From Craspedostauros australis (lineage: Eukaryota > Bacillariophyta > Bacillariophyceae > Mastogloiales > Achnanthaceae), in NCBI GenBank assembly GCA_026770025.1, contig JAMXDE010000018.1, positions 620,001 through 684,000 of the forward strand: a stretch of DNA of 64,000 nt. Reading direction: 5' to 3'. Both the position numbers and the translations under genes were made by a program. How positions within the stretch are numbered: the first letter of the stretch is position 1; the number at the start of each line of letters is the position of its first letter. The notes beneath the pieces were generated by a model. That model was not told the origin of the DNA and did no database searches. It saw only the letters and a program-made list of their open reading frames with translations. Shown here piece by piece: positions 1 through 10,398 of the stretch.

Positions 1-924
1 TGACCAATGCACAAACACGCGCAACGAAGACAGCAAACCACGACCACTTTCTGTCCAAAATCAACTTGGTGATCGGAGAAGCACAGGCACCGAATGTTGT
101 CAAGACATCTCCACGATCAAGGACGAACGGGCGTCGTGGCCAGTCGTGTGTTTTCGGGTCTTTTGGTGCCGGAAGCATCTGTCAGCACGAGTCATTTCGA
201 CACAAGATGCTCGCCAATTCTCTGGTACTCAGCCTGAGTGGGCAATCGTGCAAACCGGCACTGTTTTCGGTACTCGAATCTACGCGCAAGAGCAACTGGT
301 GCTTCAAAATGACTGGCGAAGATCTGTCCTTCCTTGAATCACGGAGGAATGATATCCGATTCGGTGCCTCTCTCAGTACCTCCGCGTCGCTTCCACGAAC
401 AACGTCGTCGTCTCACCCATCCCGATGTTCGCCTCCCTTGCCTTCTGTTCCAACCGTTTTTCGGTTTCGGCCACGCTTTTTCTTCCTTTCGCTCCCGCGT
501 TCCTTTTGCCTCGCTCTGTCTTGTGACTTTGGTTCACCGGCGCGATGCTGCGTCTCGCTGTCTTGTTGTTCGGATCCAATTCTGTCGCGTCGCTTCGCGA
601 CCACTACACGCGGCTTCTCTCTCATCTCTCTCTCTCTTTCTGTGCCCGCTTCGGTTGCCGTGTGGTGCCGCGCATTCCAACCTCAACATCAACAACGATC
701 ATTGCCATCAACCACCGATCTACTCTGTGCCTTCTCCTTCTGCCGTGTCCATCATCACCTCCACCAACAAAACACCAATACGCGCACACCGCACTGCATG
801 CTTCATCCTCATCCATCCCGCCACCACAACAACAACAGCCGCAACAGCCGCAACAACAGATGTCCACACATCGTCAGTATCAGCAGCAACATCGTCATCG
901 TCATCCACCGATAACGAGGCCAGC
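1..924. other. Upstream region of the kinase gene
   Basis: No independent gene is supported here. Open frames run through the stretch, including an in-frame extension of the kinase frame from 334, but their translation is dominated by runs of Ser, Leu, Phe and Arg from pyrimidine-rich DNA (CT tracts near 600-640) and shows no domain. I read it as promoter and 5' untranslated region. The extension has an ATG at 349, so a longer kinase N-terminus cannot be excluded. Confidence 0.5.
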
Positions 925-3900
925 ATGAGCAACGTCCCATTGCCGCCGGCCTCATCTCTTCTGCGACCAACGACGCAACAGCAGGCGCAGCAACGACACC
1001 AGCTGCCAAACGCACACGCCATGTTCAACTTGGCAGTTGGAGAACCCTCGCAGCCGCTTCAGCAGCAATCCTACGACCAAGACAACGGCAAGACGAACAC
1101 GAAAACGAATGCAAATACAGATGCGGATGGTCTCATGAGGAAGCAATTCGGCCACAGCCAACGCCAAATGCACCAGCAACAACTACAGCCGCAACAGCAG
1201 CGCGAGGCAACAACGTTAACATCTTCATCCGAAGCAATGGTCGCAAGACTCATGGCATCGTCCTCCGCAGCAACAGCTGCTGCATCAACTCCATCACGCG
1301 CGGTTCATGATACTGCCAATACCCACACGCGTATTCTGGCTCGCACAACAGCAACACTGCCAAACACCCTCCCAGAACAAGGACAGGCGCAACAACAACA
1401 ACAAGGACAGATGGAGGGAGGGATAGATCGTGCACACGAACCAGAACAAGCTCCAAACAGCTTGCGAACTTCGGATGCAAACATGACGTCACAGAAATGG
1501 CAGAGACATTCTTGGAGAATATCAGAACATCACACACTGACATCGGTGTGTCAGGAAGCTGGGTTGCGACCCGAAGCAGAACATCTTCGTTCGGTTTCGG
1601 CTTCAAAAGATCGCTCACAAGATCTTATCGCCGCTCAGGAGCTGTTGGCTGCAGTACCACCACCCACGCGAAGAACAAGCCCGAGCTCCGCCACCGACGA
1701 CAGCGGTGACAGCGGCGAAGAAAGAAGCAGAAACAACTTCTGCGATCTTCGCGGCACAACCAGAACGGACTCATCATCTCGACAGCAGGCAGCGATCGCA
1801 TCGCGCACTCCGGAAACACCGACATCGCTCACCATGTCAGCTGCTGCTTCTGTGGCTGGTACTGGTGCTGTCACGGATCTTTCTCCGAACATCCAGCCCG
1901 AGACGAGTATTCACAACGCAGAACAGAACCACCATTCGCAGAAAACAGCCAAAGCATTTGTTCCATCAACACAAAACGCAACAAGAACAGCAACGCCAAC
2001 AGCGACAGCAGCAACACCAACCGCAGTAGCAGTAGCCCCATCAACACATGCGAATGCATCCACACTGGCGACCAATGCCAACAACAAGAAGCGCACAATC
2101 ATGTCAATATCAACATCAGCAGCATCGTCATCGACGCCATCAACGCCATCAACAGCCAAAGCGACGACAACACCAAGCACATCATCCTCCGTGACAACAC
2201 ATCAGCCAAAAGTATCTTCTTCCATGCCATCACCGCCAACAACGGCACCATCCACGAAACGCCCAAGGAAACAGATGGGCACGACCATGGGCTTGGGACT
2301 CACCTTGGATCTTGGCGCGATCAACCGAGGCTTTTCGCAGACATCATCGCCATCTTCCATCCCAACCACAGACGCGCTCATGGAACATCAACATCCGCAC
2401 CAACACCGACGCGTCCTGCATCACAACAGCAGACGCATCAACATGAGTCTGCGTGCAGCCACCGTTGCTGCATCTGCTTCTTCGTCTTTGGCTTCTTCCA
2501 TCTCTGTCCCCGCTTTCACAAGCGATGGCCATGCGCCAGACGAGCGAAGGGATCCGCCTGCTGTTGTCGATACTGTGCGAAACACGCCTGCTGTTGCGCA
2601 GAATGGGTCTGCAACAGCACCTCGATCAAGTCTGAACAAGGCTAGCGCACACAATGAGGTCGTTGGCGCAAGCGACACCAACTGCTCTGCAACCGCCTCT
2701 GCTGCATCATTGGTTACACCACGCACTGGACGCAACTACCAACATCACAGCAGTGAGAGCAGCAGCGACAACACCAGCAGCGATGCTGCGACAGGTGCGC
2801 GCAATCCTTCTGGCGTCAAGCCTGTGATTGTTCCGCTGAACCTACCCTTGCCATCAAGCGCGTCATTACCGGGTACACGTCTGACATTGTTCCCATCATC
2901 ACATGCACCAATCCGAACAAACGACACATCGACCACAGCATCGTCACCGCCAACGCCAACCACGATGTTCACATCTGCATCAAGCAGCAACGAGAACAAC
3001 AACAAGAACAACAACAGTGGCAACGCACAGAAGCAGCACGGGCCCAAGCGATTGACCCTGTCGGCCTTCAGACGTCCGGAACAAACGGTCCGGCTCACCA
3101 CGTCCGATCCATCCAAGCGGTTGGAACAGGACTACGACTTGATGACATCGCCCAGCATCCTGGGACACGGCACCTTCTCGACTGTGCGCCGTGGCATCCG
3201 CAGGTCGGATGGCAGCTTCGTCGCTGTCAAGAGCATCGCCAAGTACGAGGCACTCAGGTCGAGGCGTTTGCGCCGAGCCTCCGTGGTGGCATCCAACACC
3301 AGGGCCAACCGCAACGGTGCCAACTCCACCCATGCTCAGAACGGCAGCTGCACCTGCGCAAGCGGCGAGGCTTGTGCTGACAGCGCAGCAACAACCCAAG
3401 AGCTCGACCTGCTGCTGCCCCAAACATCGAGGCACATGGACGAGTGGGAGATCCTGCACAAGATGCGACACAACCCGCACATTATCACCCTCTTCGATGT
3501 GTACGAGACAGACGACGAGATCCACCTCGTCACAGAGTACTGTCCAGGTGGGGAGTTGTTCGCCGCTATTCGCACCAAGAACGAACGGCAAACGACCGCT
3601 CCCTCGCGACGGGCACGCTTCTCGGAAGCTCAGACTGCGCACATCGCCAACCAGATGCTGCGCGCGTTGGAGGATCTGCACGCCAACAACATCGTGCATC
3701 GCGACATCAAGCCTGAGAACATCCTGCTCGTGGACGACGACGAGTCCGACATGATCGTCAAGCTTGCCGACTTTGGCATGGCCAAGAACCTGCGCGGCAC
3801 CAGAGGCGCACGCAACAGCGCGTCGACGAAGTCACCACGGTCCCCGTCGCTTTCGAGCACGGAAGACACGGACGGCGAATCATCCCCACCAACACCACTC

Positions 3901-4887
3901 ATGGCATCGGCAGCAGACGCCGCTACCATCGCACCAGAGACCAACCGAGGAGCGCACGGTCCAGCCATGGATATCTACGGTCTTGGTGTGACCATCTACA
4001 TCCTCCTCTGCGGATTCTCACCCGTGTTCTCGGAGGATGGAGTCGTCTTCCCGGACTCCCATTGGAGACAGGTCAGCCACAGCGCCAAGGGCATCATCCG
4101 GAAGATGCTGCATGCAGATCCCTGCCAGCGCATCACCGCCCGTGATGCCCTCAACAACCCATGGATCCGTCAGCAATCGACGCGAGTCCGACGTGGTTCC
4201 ATCTCTGCCAACTTCGAGCTGGTCCGCGAGCGCCTTGCAAGAGAGCTCCTCCAAAGCCAATCAGCCGCCGCCAGTGCCGACGCAAAACGACGCATCAGCA
4301 TCGACCTCACCAAGACGCTGTCCGAGGTGGTGTTGCCACCAACCCCTTCCAAGCCCATTCGCAACACCTCCGAAGGGCCGAACGACCACATCAGCGTGGC
4401 GGTCACTCCAACCCCTCGCAAGCGACCGGCACGTTTGGGAAGGCGCTCGAGGTCGCGATCACGCTCTCGTTCGCGTTCTCCATCCACGAGGACTCCGCTG
4501 TCGGCGGCATCGCACAAGCGCAAGCTGATGAGCAGGCCGAGTTTCGGCAACACGAAGCGCAGGCGCCAGACCGTTGTCAGCGTGACCATGTCGGATCTGT
4601 TCTCCGGTTGCAACGCCAAGAGAGACGTCCGGGTCACAAGCTCCGTGGAGGAGGACCATGGCGATGAAATCAACGTTGATATCGACGTTGCCATTGCTGG
4701 TGATGCTCATAGCAACGTGCATCATGATGTCATGCCATCCCCGTCGTCGCATCAAATGGATACTTCAACTGATGGAGTCTCCACTCGTACGTCCGAAGAG
4801 AAGGACACAGCGACGATGGATGTCCCACCTCCTCCACTCACAAGTACAAGCGCCTTCCCGACAAGTCACAACATCGCTTGCGGCTGA
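925..4887 (+). CDS. CAMK-like Ser/Thr protein kinase with long low-complexity arms
   Basis: A 1320-residue protein whose catalytic domain occupies about residues 737-1081. Visible kinase motifs are the Gly loop GHGTFS (747-752), VAVK with Lys769, HRDIKPEN (925-932), DFG (949-951), APE (1003-1005) and the DIYGLGV helix-F motif, so an active kinase is expected. The ILLCGFSPVF stretch and hydrophobic architecture resemble the CAMK group. About 50 extra residues lie between Lys769 and helix C, and the DFG-APE activation segment is enlarged by a Ser/Thr/Pro-rich insert. The first ~730 residues are Ser/Thr/Gln/Asn-rich with polyQ runs, and the tail holds an Arg-Ser repeat and Lys/Arg clusters suggesting a nuclear location. 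ATG 925 was chosen because the upstream in-frame sequence reads like UTR. Substrate and activator are unknown; no calmodulin or EF-hand site is evident. Confidence 0.85.
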   Translation: MSNVPLPPASSLLRPTTQQQAQQRHQLPNAHAMFNLAVGEPSQPLQQQSYDQDNGKTNTKTNANTDADGLMRKQFGHSQRQMHQQQLQPQQQREATTLTSSSEAMVARLMASSSAATAAASTPSRAVHDTANTHTRILARTTATLPNTLPEQGQAQQQQQGQMEGGIDRAHEPEQAPNSLRTSDANMTSQKWQRHSWRISEHHTLTSVCQEAGLRPEAEHLRSVSASKDRSQDLIAAQELLAAVPPPTRRTSPSSATDDSGDSGEERSRNNFCDLRGTTRTDSSSRQQAAIASRTPETPTSLTMSAAASVAGTGAVTDLSPNIQPETSIHNAEQNHHSQKTAKAFVPSTQNATRTATPTATAATPTAVAVAPSTHANASTLATNANNKKRTIMSISTSAASSSTPSTPSTAKATTTPSTSSSVTTHQPKVSSSMPSPPTTAPSTKRPRKQMGTTMGLGLTLDLGAINRGFSQTSSPSSIPTTDALMEHQHPHQHRRVLHHNSRRINMSLRAATVAASASSSLASSISVPAFTSDGHAPDERRDPPAVVDTVRNTPAVAQNGSATAPRSSLNKASAHNEVVGASDTNCSATASAASLVTPRTGRNYQHHSSESSSDNTSSDAATGARNPSGVKPVIVPLNLPLPSSASLPGTRLTLFPSSHAPIRTNDTSTTASSPPTPTTMFTSASSSNENNNKNNNSGNAQKQHGPKRLTLSAFRRPEQTVRLTTSDPSKRLEQDYDLMTSPSILGHGTFSTVRRGIRRSDGSFVAVKSIAKYEALRSRRLRRASVVASNTRANRNGANSTHAQNGSCTCASGEACADSAATTQELDLLLPQTSRHMDEWEILHKMRHNPHIITLFDVYETDDEIHLVTEYCPGGELFAAIRTKNERQTTAPSRRARFSEAQTAHIANQMLRALEDLHANNIVHRDIKPENILLVDDDESDMIVKLADFGMAKNLRGTRGARNSASTKSPRSPSLSSTEDTDGESSPPTPLMASAADAATIAPETNRGAHGPAMDIYGLGVTIYILLCGFSPVFSEDGVVFPDSHWRQVSHSAKGIIRKMLHADPCQRITARDALNNPWIRQQSTRVRRGSISANFELVRERLARELLQSQSAAASADAKRRISIDLTKTLSEVVLPPTPSKPIRNTSEGPNDHISVAVTPTPRKRPARLGRRSRSRSRSRSRSPSTRTPLSAASHKRKLMSRPSFGNTKRRRQTVVSVTMSDLFSGCNAKRDVRVTSSVEEDHGDEINVDIDVAIAGDAHSNVHHDVMPSPSSHQMDTSTDGVSTRTSEEKDTATMDVPPPPLTSTSAFPTSHNIACG

Positions 4888-5721
4888 GCACTCCAACATT
4901 CACAAAATACAAACAAAAATCAACTCAAGCAGACCGCGCCTGACAACGACGCCAGTCTGCCCTTGCACACAACGAGACGAGTCGTCCTCCGACCGTCGCA
5001 TCCATTCATGTACATCAAATCCATTCGCCGCGCCGTGTTGAATCAGCATGAGCCCAGCATCTTTCGCACCGGGCTCCCGGCACAGCAGCGATGGAAGACC
5101 TGCACCATTTTGACACAACCAAATTTAGTATTCTACCCACATCTGTATCAATGTATGTAAAACTAATGTTACACTATTGTGAACATACTTCATTCCATTT
5201 CGTGTCACACAAGTCTGTGTTAGTTGAAACTAATTGCGGGAGATCACTGCATCACCTCATGTGTTGTCGCGGTGGATACGCGCTGGCAAGGTACCAATAC
5301 TTGATTGCAGTGGCAGCTCCAGCTCGTGCTGTCGCTGCAGTTGCTTCTTGCATGACGTGGACGAGCATCAAGTCCCATGGAGACACGATCACCCAACCCG
5401 ATCCCATTCCATTGCACAAGGACAAGGTTGGAAGTTGGAGATTCCATCCAAGATGTAACTACGAGTACAATTCATTCTCCGTATATTGTTGTAACTAATG
5501 TACAAGTAATGCGAGTCCGCTGGTACGATCGCTGGTCTTGCGATTGGCTCTTTCCGTCTATTGCCCAGATCTTGTCGCGGATGTGCTCATTTTGCAGAGT
5601 AGAGGAGAGCAGAATAAGATTCATTCAACCCTTTCTGCTCTTCGAAGTCTCTCCAGTGCCTGCACACCCCATGAACATGTCTTCCCACAAACACGCGTAT
5701 CAGAGTCTGCTCTGCTGTGCT
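4888..5721. other. Convergent intergenic region
   Basis: This lies between the stop codons of the kinase gene (+) and the SR-rich membrane-protein gene (-). It holds AT-richer DNA with short open frames lacking any recognisable protein character, and is most simply the two overlapping 3' untranslated regions. I see no RNA gene or repeat. Confidence 0.5.
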
Positions 5722-6342
5722 CTATACCAGAACCTCCTTCGTGACCTTCGGCTGCGGCCTCGGTTTGGATCGCGACCTCGACGACCGTGCGCGACGGCTG
5801 CGACTGCGACTGCGGCCCGATTTGCGCGACTTGCTGTCGGACTTGACGTCGTCGATGATATCATAGTTGCTGGTGTTGCCCGTGCGTCGCGAGCGGCTTC
5901 GAGACCTTGAGGATCGTGACCGTGACGCGCTCTTGCTGCGGGATCGTGATTTGCTGTCGCTGGAGCTCTTTTTCCGTGATTTGGATGATGTTGGTCGGCG
6001 CATCATGGCCCGGTAGACCACGATGGCGATGAGCAAGGCGATGATGACGGCGCCGATCTTCATGAAGGTGTTGAAGCCCTTGCTTTCGCCGAGGAAGCTG
6101 AACATGCCGCCCGAGTCTTCACCGCTGCTGCCGCTGCCTCCACTCTTTCCCGTGCTGACACCGTCCGCATCGTAGTACTTGTCATAGACACCCTCGTTGT
6201 AATCCTTCATGGCGACATCATCGTCGAACCAACCAGCGCGCTTCCTCCAGTAGTCGACGTCCTCTGTGCGACGGGAGCGCAGGTTGCGGGTCTGTATGGT
6301 GCTCGCCATCACGTTCTCAACAAGGTTGCTGAGGGTCTCCAT
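5722..6342 (-). CDS. Small single-pass membrane protein with Arg-Ser-rich tail
   Basis: A 206-residue protein of unknown function. The N-terminal third (to about residue 90) is hydrophilic and acidic/aromatic with a Gly/Ser linker. One transmembrane helix lies at about 95-117 (KIGAVIIALLIAIVVYRAMM). The remainder is a Ser/Arg/Lys-rich domain with many RS dipeptides, ending KEVLV. There is no cleavable signal peptide, so the helix is probably a signal anchor and the basic RS tail would face cytosol or nucleoplasm. The open frame extends to 6651, but ATG 6342 is preferred because the extra sequence is His/Pro-rich and overlaps a tandem repeat. The RS tail could be an SR-protein-kinase substrate, but that is only an analogy. 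Confidence 0.65.
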   Translation of the reverse strand: METLSNLVENVMASTIQTRNLRSRRTEDVDYWRKRAGWFDDDVAMKDYNEGVYDKYYDADGVSTGKSGGSGSSGEDSGGMFSFLGESKGFNTFMKIGAVIIALLIAIVVYRAMMRRPTSSKSRKKSSSDSKSRSRSKSASRSRSSRSRSRSRRTGNTSNYDIIDDVKSDSKSRKSGRSRSRSRRARSSRSRSKPRPQPKVTKEVLV

Positions 6343-6384
6343 GGTACTGCGCAGTACTCGTATGTGTCGAATTGGGCTTGGGTG

Positions 6385-6432
6385 TGTATTGCGTTTGGTA
6401 TGTATTGCGTTTGGTATGTATTGCGTTTGGTG
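6385..6432. repeat. Three tandem copies of a 16-bp unit
   Basis: Three head-to-tail copies of TGTATTGCGTTTGGTA (the last differing at its end) lie 43 bases upstream of the start codon of the minus-strand membrane-protein gene, inside its likely 5' UTR or promoter. It is a short minisatellite; a regulatory role is possible but unproven. Confidence 0.85.
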
Positions 6433-8373
6433 TGAGTTAAGAGGCAGTAGCAGCAAAGTGCGGCTTTCGTGGTTGATGCCTTGGGAATGCGACGGATGGC
6501 AATTGATGAGGAGTTGGAGGATGGGTTGGCGGAGGATGTGAACAATTGCCAATGCGTTCCAATAATGGATGACACAGTGATGATGGTGTGTTGCGAAGGA
6601 CTCTGGACCTTCGTCAGTCGGCGGTTGATGTCGGCGATGACTGGCTACCAATCAATTGTCTCACAGCAGAGTAAAGTAGTGTCTGGCAGAGTGAAGTCCT
6701 CTCCTCTTGTTGCTTCTCTCTTGCTAATACTCTTTCCCATGATGTCGTTCCGTTTCGCGGAAGGTTCCTCTCGACACCAACAAAGAGAAGAAACGGTGGA
6801 GAGAACGTGACGATCGTGATGACAGGCGACTTCCGCAATTGGTGTTTCGCTATCGTTGAAAAATTCACGACAATGCGGTTGTGTGAGTATCAAAAAATAA
6901 TCGCACACATGCGCGCAGGACGTCACGCTTCGACAAAAATAGAGCTCAAACTTCTTTCCCGTTGCGCACATTCGCGGCCAACCACGATTATTAATATATT
7001 CAAATATGAGTGTGTTCATAAATCAGCGAGTCACGCACGCGGGTCGGGCATCACAATTTGATGCAACATCCTGGATTGGCGAAAACGCAACAATGCCGTG
7101 ACGAAACGGCATCGCCATACCTGCACCTGTCCATCTCACTATCCCAGTTTGAATGTCGCCTCCCACCGTCATCATCACTTCGTCCACAGCCAGCCAGCCC
7201 GGCATCCTGAAGCAAGTGCATGGGTGTGACGGTTGAATGTTGCAGCGAAGCAGCGATCACGATGTGACACGAAAGGATCAATTGTTCATTGTGTTCTGAT
7301 CGATTGTGTTGATTCTTCGTGGAGTATAGTAGGGGAGGTTGATTGTCTCCAGCTGCGCTGATTGATTGGATGGGCATTGTATCATAGGCAGCAATGACTT
7401 TGTGCAGACCATGTAAGACATATTGCATTGGCTTGTTCATTGCCGCGTCATGTCTGTATGGTAGCGACAGCCGTCTCCGGTTGCAGAGTGGAAAGGTGGA
7501 ACCAGTCAAGATGATGACTCACTGTGCCATACACCTTTTGCCTTCAAACAAACAAGCAATTCGAAGGTATGGTTTGCAGTAAGACAGACCTCTTCACCGA
7601 ACAACCATGTTTGCAAGACACGGAATGTGCGGAGCAGAAAGAGATGTGTCGTTCACTGCTACGAGTCGATTCGGAAAAAGGCGCCAACTTCAATTCTATA
7701 TTTAAGAACATAGCCATGACTCCAATTTGGTCGTGAATCTCGTCAAATCGTGTTCGTCGTTTGACTAGATCGACCACAGCTGCACTTTGTCGAAAAAGTG
7801 TCAAGGGCGAGTCCGGGTGATTTCGATCGAACCAACCAACGCATGATGATGGATCAGGCGCCAACACAGAGAAGGAACGAGTGTGGCTGCCGCCAACCAA
7901 CGAAGGTACGACTACCCACACTGCGCGCAACCGAGCGAAAGCGACTTCCACGTGGGTATCACGGATCGTTCGTTCATCGCTCTCCGTCCTGCCATTTCTT
8001 GGTTTGGCCTTGGTCGCCCATCCAATCTCACGTTCCATCCATCCATTCCATCCAACAACCAACCGCCCACTCCACGCCGCGGATCCTTCCGATTGCCAAT
8101 TCGGAAGGAGGACAGTGCGGCACTACACATCATTGCATTGCACATCATTGTGTTGTATTATATTGTATTGCATTGAGCTGTGACACACAAGAGAGTTTGG
8201 ATCGTCGGTTGTGCCACGGAACAATCCAACCGCGCCGCCTGCTGTCCCATACTCCCCTGCACTCTCAAGGACCGACGATCTGCATCCGCACCCGAGGCTG
8301 CCATTCACGCTGGCGTCATTACTTGGACGCAGCAGAGCACTCGTGCTCCAATCAACCGATCCATCGACCCAAG
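6433..8373. other. Divergent intergenic region, about 1.9 kb
   Basis: This separates the starts of the minus-strand membrane-protein gene and the plus-strand DUF760 gene, so it must contain both promoters. Open frames of 60-170 codons on both strands have no domain, repeat or composition arguing for a protein. I see no RNA gene. AT-rich stretches occur near 6980-7020 and 8150-8180. Confidence 0.45.
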
Positions 8374-9921
8374 ATGATGAAGACAGCAACGGCGCAGACG
8401 GCAACCATGCCATCAACGATGCTCTGCGTCGCGGCACTGCTCCTTCTGACTGCGCACAATCACAATGCTGCAGATGGCTTTCAGATCACCACAACAACAA
8501 TCATGTCCGGGCGATCGTCGGTCGCATTGCAACAGCCACGCAGACGCAGCACGACTGCCGTGTGGTCTTCGGTCGGTGGCGGTGGAGAGGATGATCGACG
8601 AAGAAGCAATGGTGGCGACGGCGATGACGAGCTGGGTGGATTCCTCGCTCCCAACGAGGAGTCGGAGAATCTGCTCAAGGCCCGCGAGTACATGAGCGAA
8701 ACGAGCTTGCCGCTGTCCTACGATGCTGATGAGGACGATGTGCAAGCCAACGGTGTCGCTGATGGCAGTAACAAGATCAGCGATGAGGATGAGAACGACG
8801 CCACCAGTGTCGAAGCGGATGCTGACGATGTTGACATTCTGGACATGGACGACGAACCTGTCTCCGATGCAGTTGCTCCACGATCCGCCAACGGCAACCC
8901 CAATGGATCCATGGTCTACAGCGGCAACACGAATACCAACAACGCAGCCACCAAGTCCGCGCTGTTCGGCCAGAGCGACATCCCCAACGACGTCCTGGCC
9001 AAGAACCCCTACATGCAGGTGGTCTCCAAACTCACACCCTCGGAACTCATCTCCAGATTCACGGCGACCTCGCATCCGCGCGTGCAGGAGGCGGTCCGCA
9101 CCACCATCCTGGGCCTCATCGGAAATCTGCCCAAGATGGCATTCGACACCACCACGATAACCACAGGACAGCACCTGGCATCCCTCATGTTCCAATTGCA
9201 GATGACGGGTTACATGTTCAAGAACGCAGAGTACCGTCTCAGCCTCACGCAATCTCTCGGCATGTCACCATCGGAATTCCAATCCTCACAGGCTTCTCCG
9301 CTGCTGCTCACGGGCGATCCTGCGGCTTCCTCGGATGGTGACGACGATGATGAAGATGAGGATCCTCTGGTATCCGGCAAGGTCCGCGGCAAGCTCAAGG
9401 TCCGCTACGGCAACAATGCGCAAGCGCCCGTCAACAACAGCAACGACGACGACGACGAGACATCGAAAACGACACAGCCCAACGGTGTGGAGATGGAAGT
9501 CGACGCTGCCGCCTACATGTCGGAACTGCGCGCCGAGGTTTCCAGACTGAAGGATGAGCTATCCACGACGCGCAAGGCGAAGGAGGAGGCCTTGCGCAAG
9601 GACCTGCTGTTCTACATCCGCACCTTGCCCAAGAAGGAGCTGCAATCGCTGACCAACACCATGAGTCCCGATGTGCTCGTCGGCATGAAGGGCCTCGTGC
9701 AGGTCGTCCTCAAGGGCATCGGCGACGGCAAGCTGGGACCCGACACCGTCACGGAGCAGTCCAGCGAGGCCATGGCGCAGCTCTGCATGTGGCAGCTCGT
9801 GCTGGGATACAACCTCAGGGAGCTCGAGGTACGGGAGCAGATGAAGAAGAGCCTCAGCGCCATCGCGAGCAGCGATTCGGAAGGCGGGGTGGATATCGAC
9901 GAACCCGGGACGCTGGAGTAG
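8374..9921 (+). CDS. Plastid-targeted protein with two DUF760 domains
   Basis: A 515-residue protein. The N-terminus is a hydrophobic signal peptide ending in ADGF, with Phe at the predicted +1 position, followed by a Ser/Thr/Arg-rich stretch: the bipartite presequence that sends diatom proteins into the plastid. After an acidic linker, a first DUF760 domain covers about 211-300 (NPYMQVV...LTPSEL, GLIGNLP, TGYMFKNAEYRL). A second, more divergent copy covers about 407-495 (DLLFYIRTLPKKEL, MWQLVLGYNLRELEVRE). DUF760 proteins are chloroplast proteins of plants and algae with no established biochemistry. ATG 8374 is chosen because it begins exactly at the signal peptide; the frame is open to 7798 but those extra residues look non-coding. 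A second ATG lies three bases downstream. Confidence 0.8.
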   Translation: MMKTATAQTATMPSTMLCVAALLLLTAHNHNAADGFQITTTTIMSGRSSVALQQPRRRSTTAVWSSVGGGGEDDRRRSNGGDGDDELGGFLAPNEESENLLKAREYMSETSLPLSYDADEDDVQANGVADGSNKISDEDENDATSVEADADDVDILDMDDEPVSDAVAPRSANGNPNGSMVYSGNTNTNNAATKSALFGQSDIPNDVLAKNPYMQVVSKLTPSELISRFTATSHPRVQEAVRTTILGLIGNLPKMAFDTTTITTGQHLASLMFQLQMTGYMFKNAEYRLSLTQSLGMSPSEFQSSQASPLLLTGDPAASSDGDDDDEDEDPLVSGKVRGKLKVRYGNNAQAPVNNSNDDDDETSKTTQPNGVEMEVDAAAYMSELRAEVSRLKDELSTTRKAKEEALRKDLLFYIRTLPKKELQSLTNTMSPDVLVGMKGLVQVVLKGIGDGKLGPDTVTEQSSEAMAQLCMWQLVLGYNLRELEVREQMKKSLSAIASSDSEGGVDIDEPGTLE

Positions 9922-10398
9922 CCCGTCTTCGTGTGTGATGTTCAGTGCCCGTATCAATGCTCGCAGAAGAAGAAGAAGAAACATCCAATTCCATTTGATC
10001 TCCTCTCTAGATTAAAGCAGTGATATTTGTGGAAGACAAGCAGATTGCATGGTATTGTATGTAAACCGCTCCTTGTCGCTTGCAGTGGTGCGCGCGGTTG
10101 GGTGTTGGTCTATTTGTGCCAGAGGCTCTGCCGTCCCAAATTTGCGTTTGTTGGAATGCTCATGCTTTCGTATGGTACGAGTAGAGCGCCTGAGCAGGTA
10201 CAGGTATGAAGGTCGTTGCTTTACGCCATGAATGTTATTATACAACGTATTAGTATAATACTCTAGTCGTGAACATAATACTCGCGGGTGCATCATACTC
10301 CAGAGGATTAGAAATGTACGAACGTACCAGGTGGTGCATACGGTTGGTCATGTCCATGTATGGTATTATATGATTGTCGTGCCGTGTGTGTTCCATGT
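9922..10398. other. Convergent intergenic region
   Basis: This lies between the stop codons of the DUF760 gene (+) and the SET/MYND gene (-). It is AT-rich, contains several ATAATAC-type words around 10240-10280, and holds no credible open frame. It is probably the two 3' untranslated regions. Confidence 0.5.

Noticed and set aside
334-924. N-terminal extension of the kinase frame
   Set aside because: It opens at TTG and translates pyrimidine-rich DNA into Ser/Leu/Phe/Arg runs; ATG 925 precedes the first sequence with the character of the rest of the protein.
7544-8062. 172-codon minus-strand frame between divergent genes
   Set aside because: No protein character, no family, and it overlaps the presumed promoter and 5' region of the DUF760 gene.
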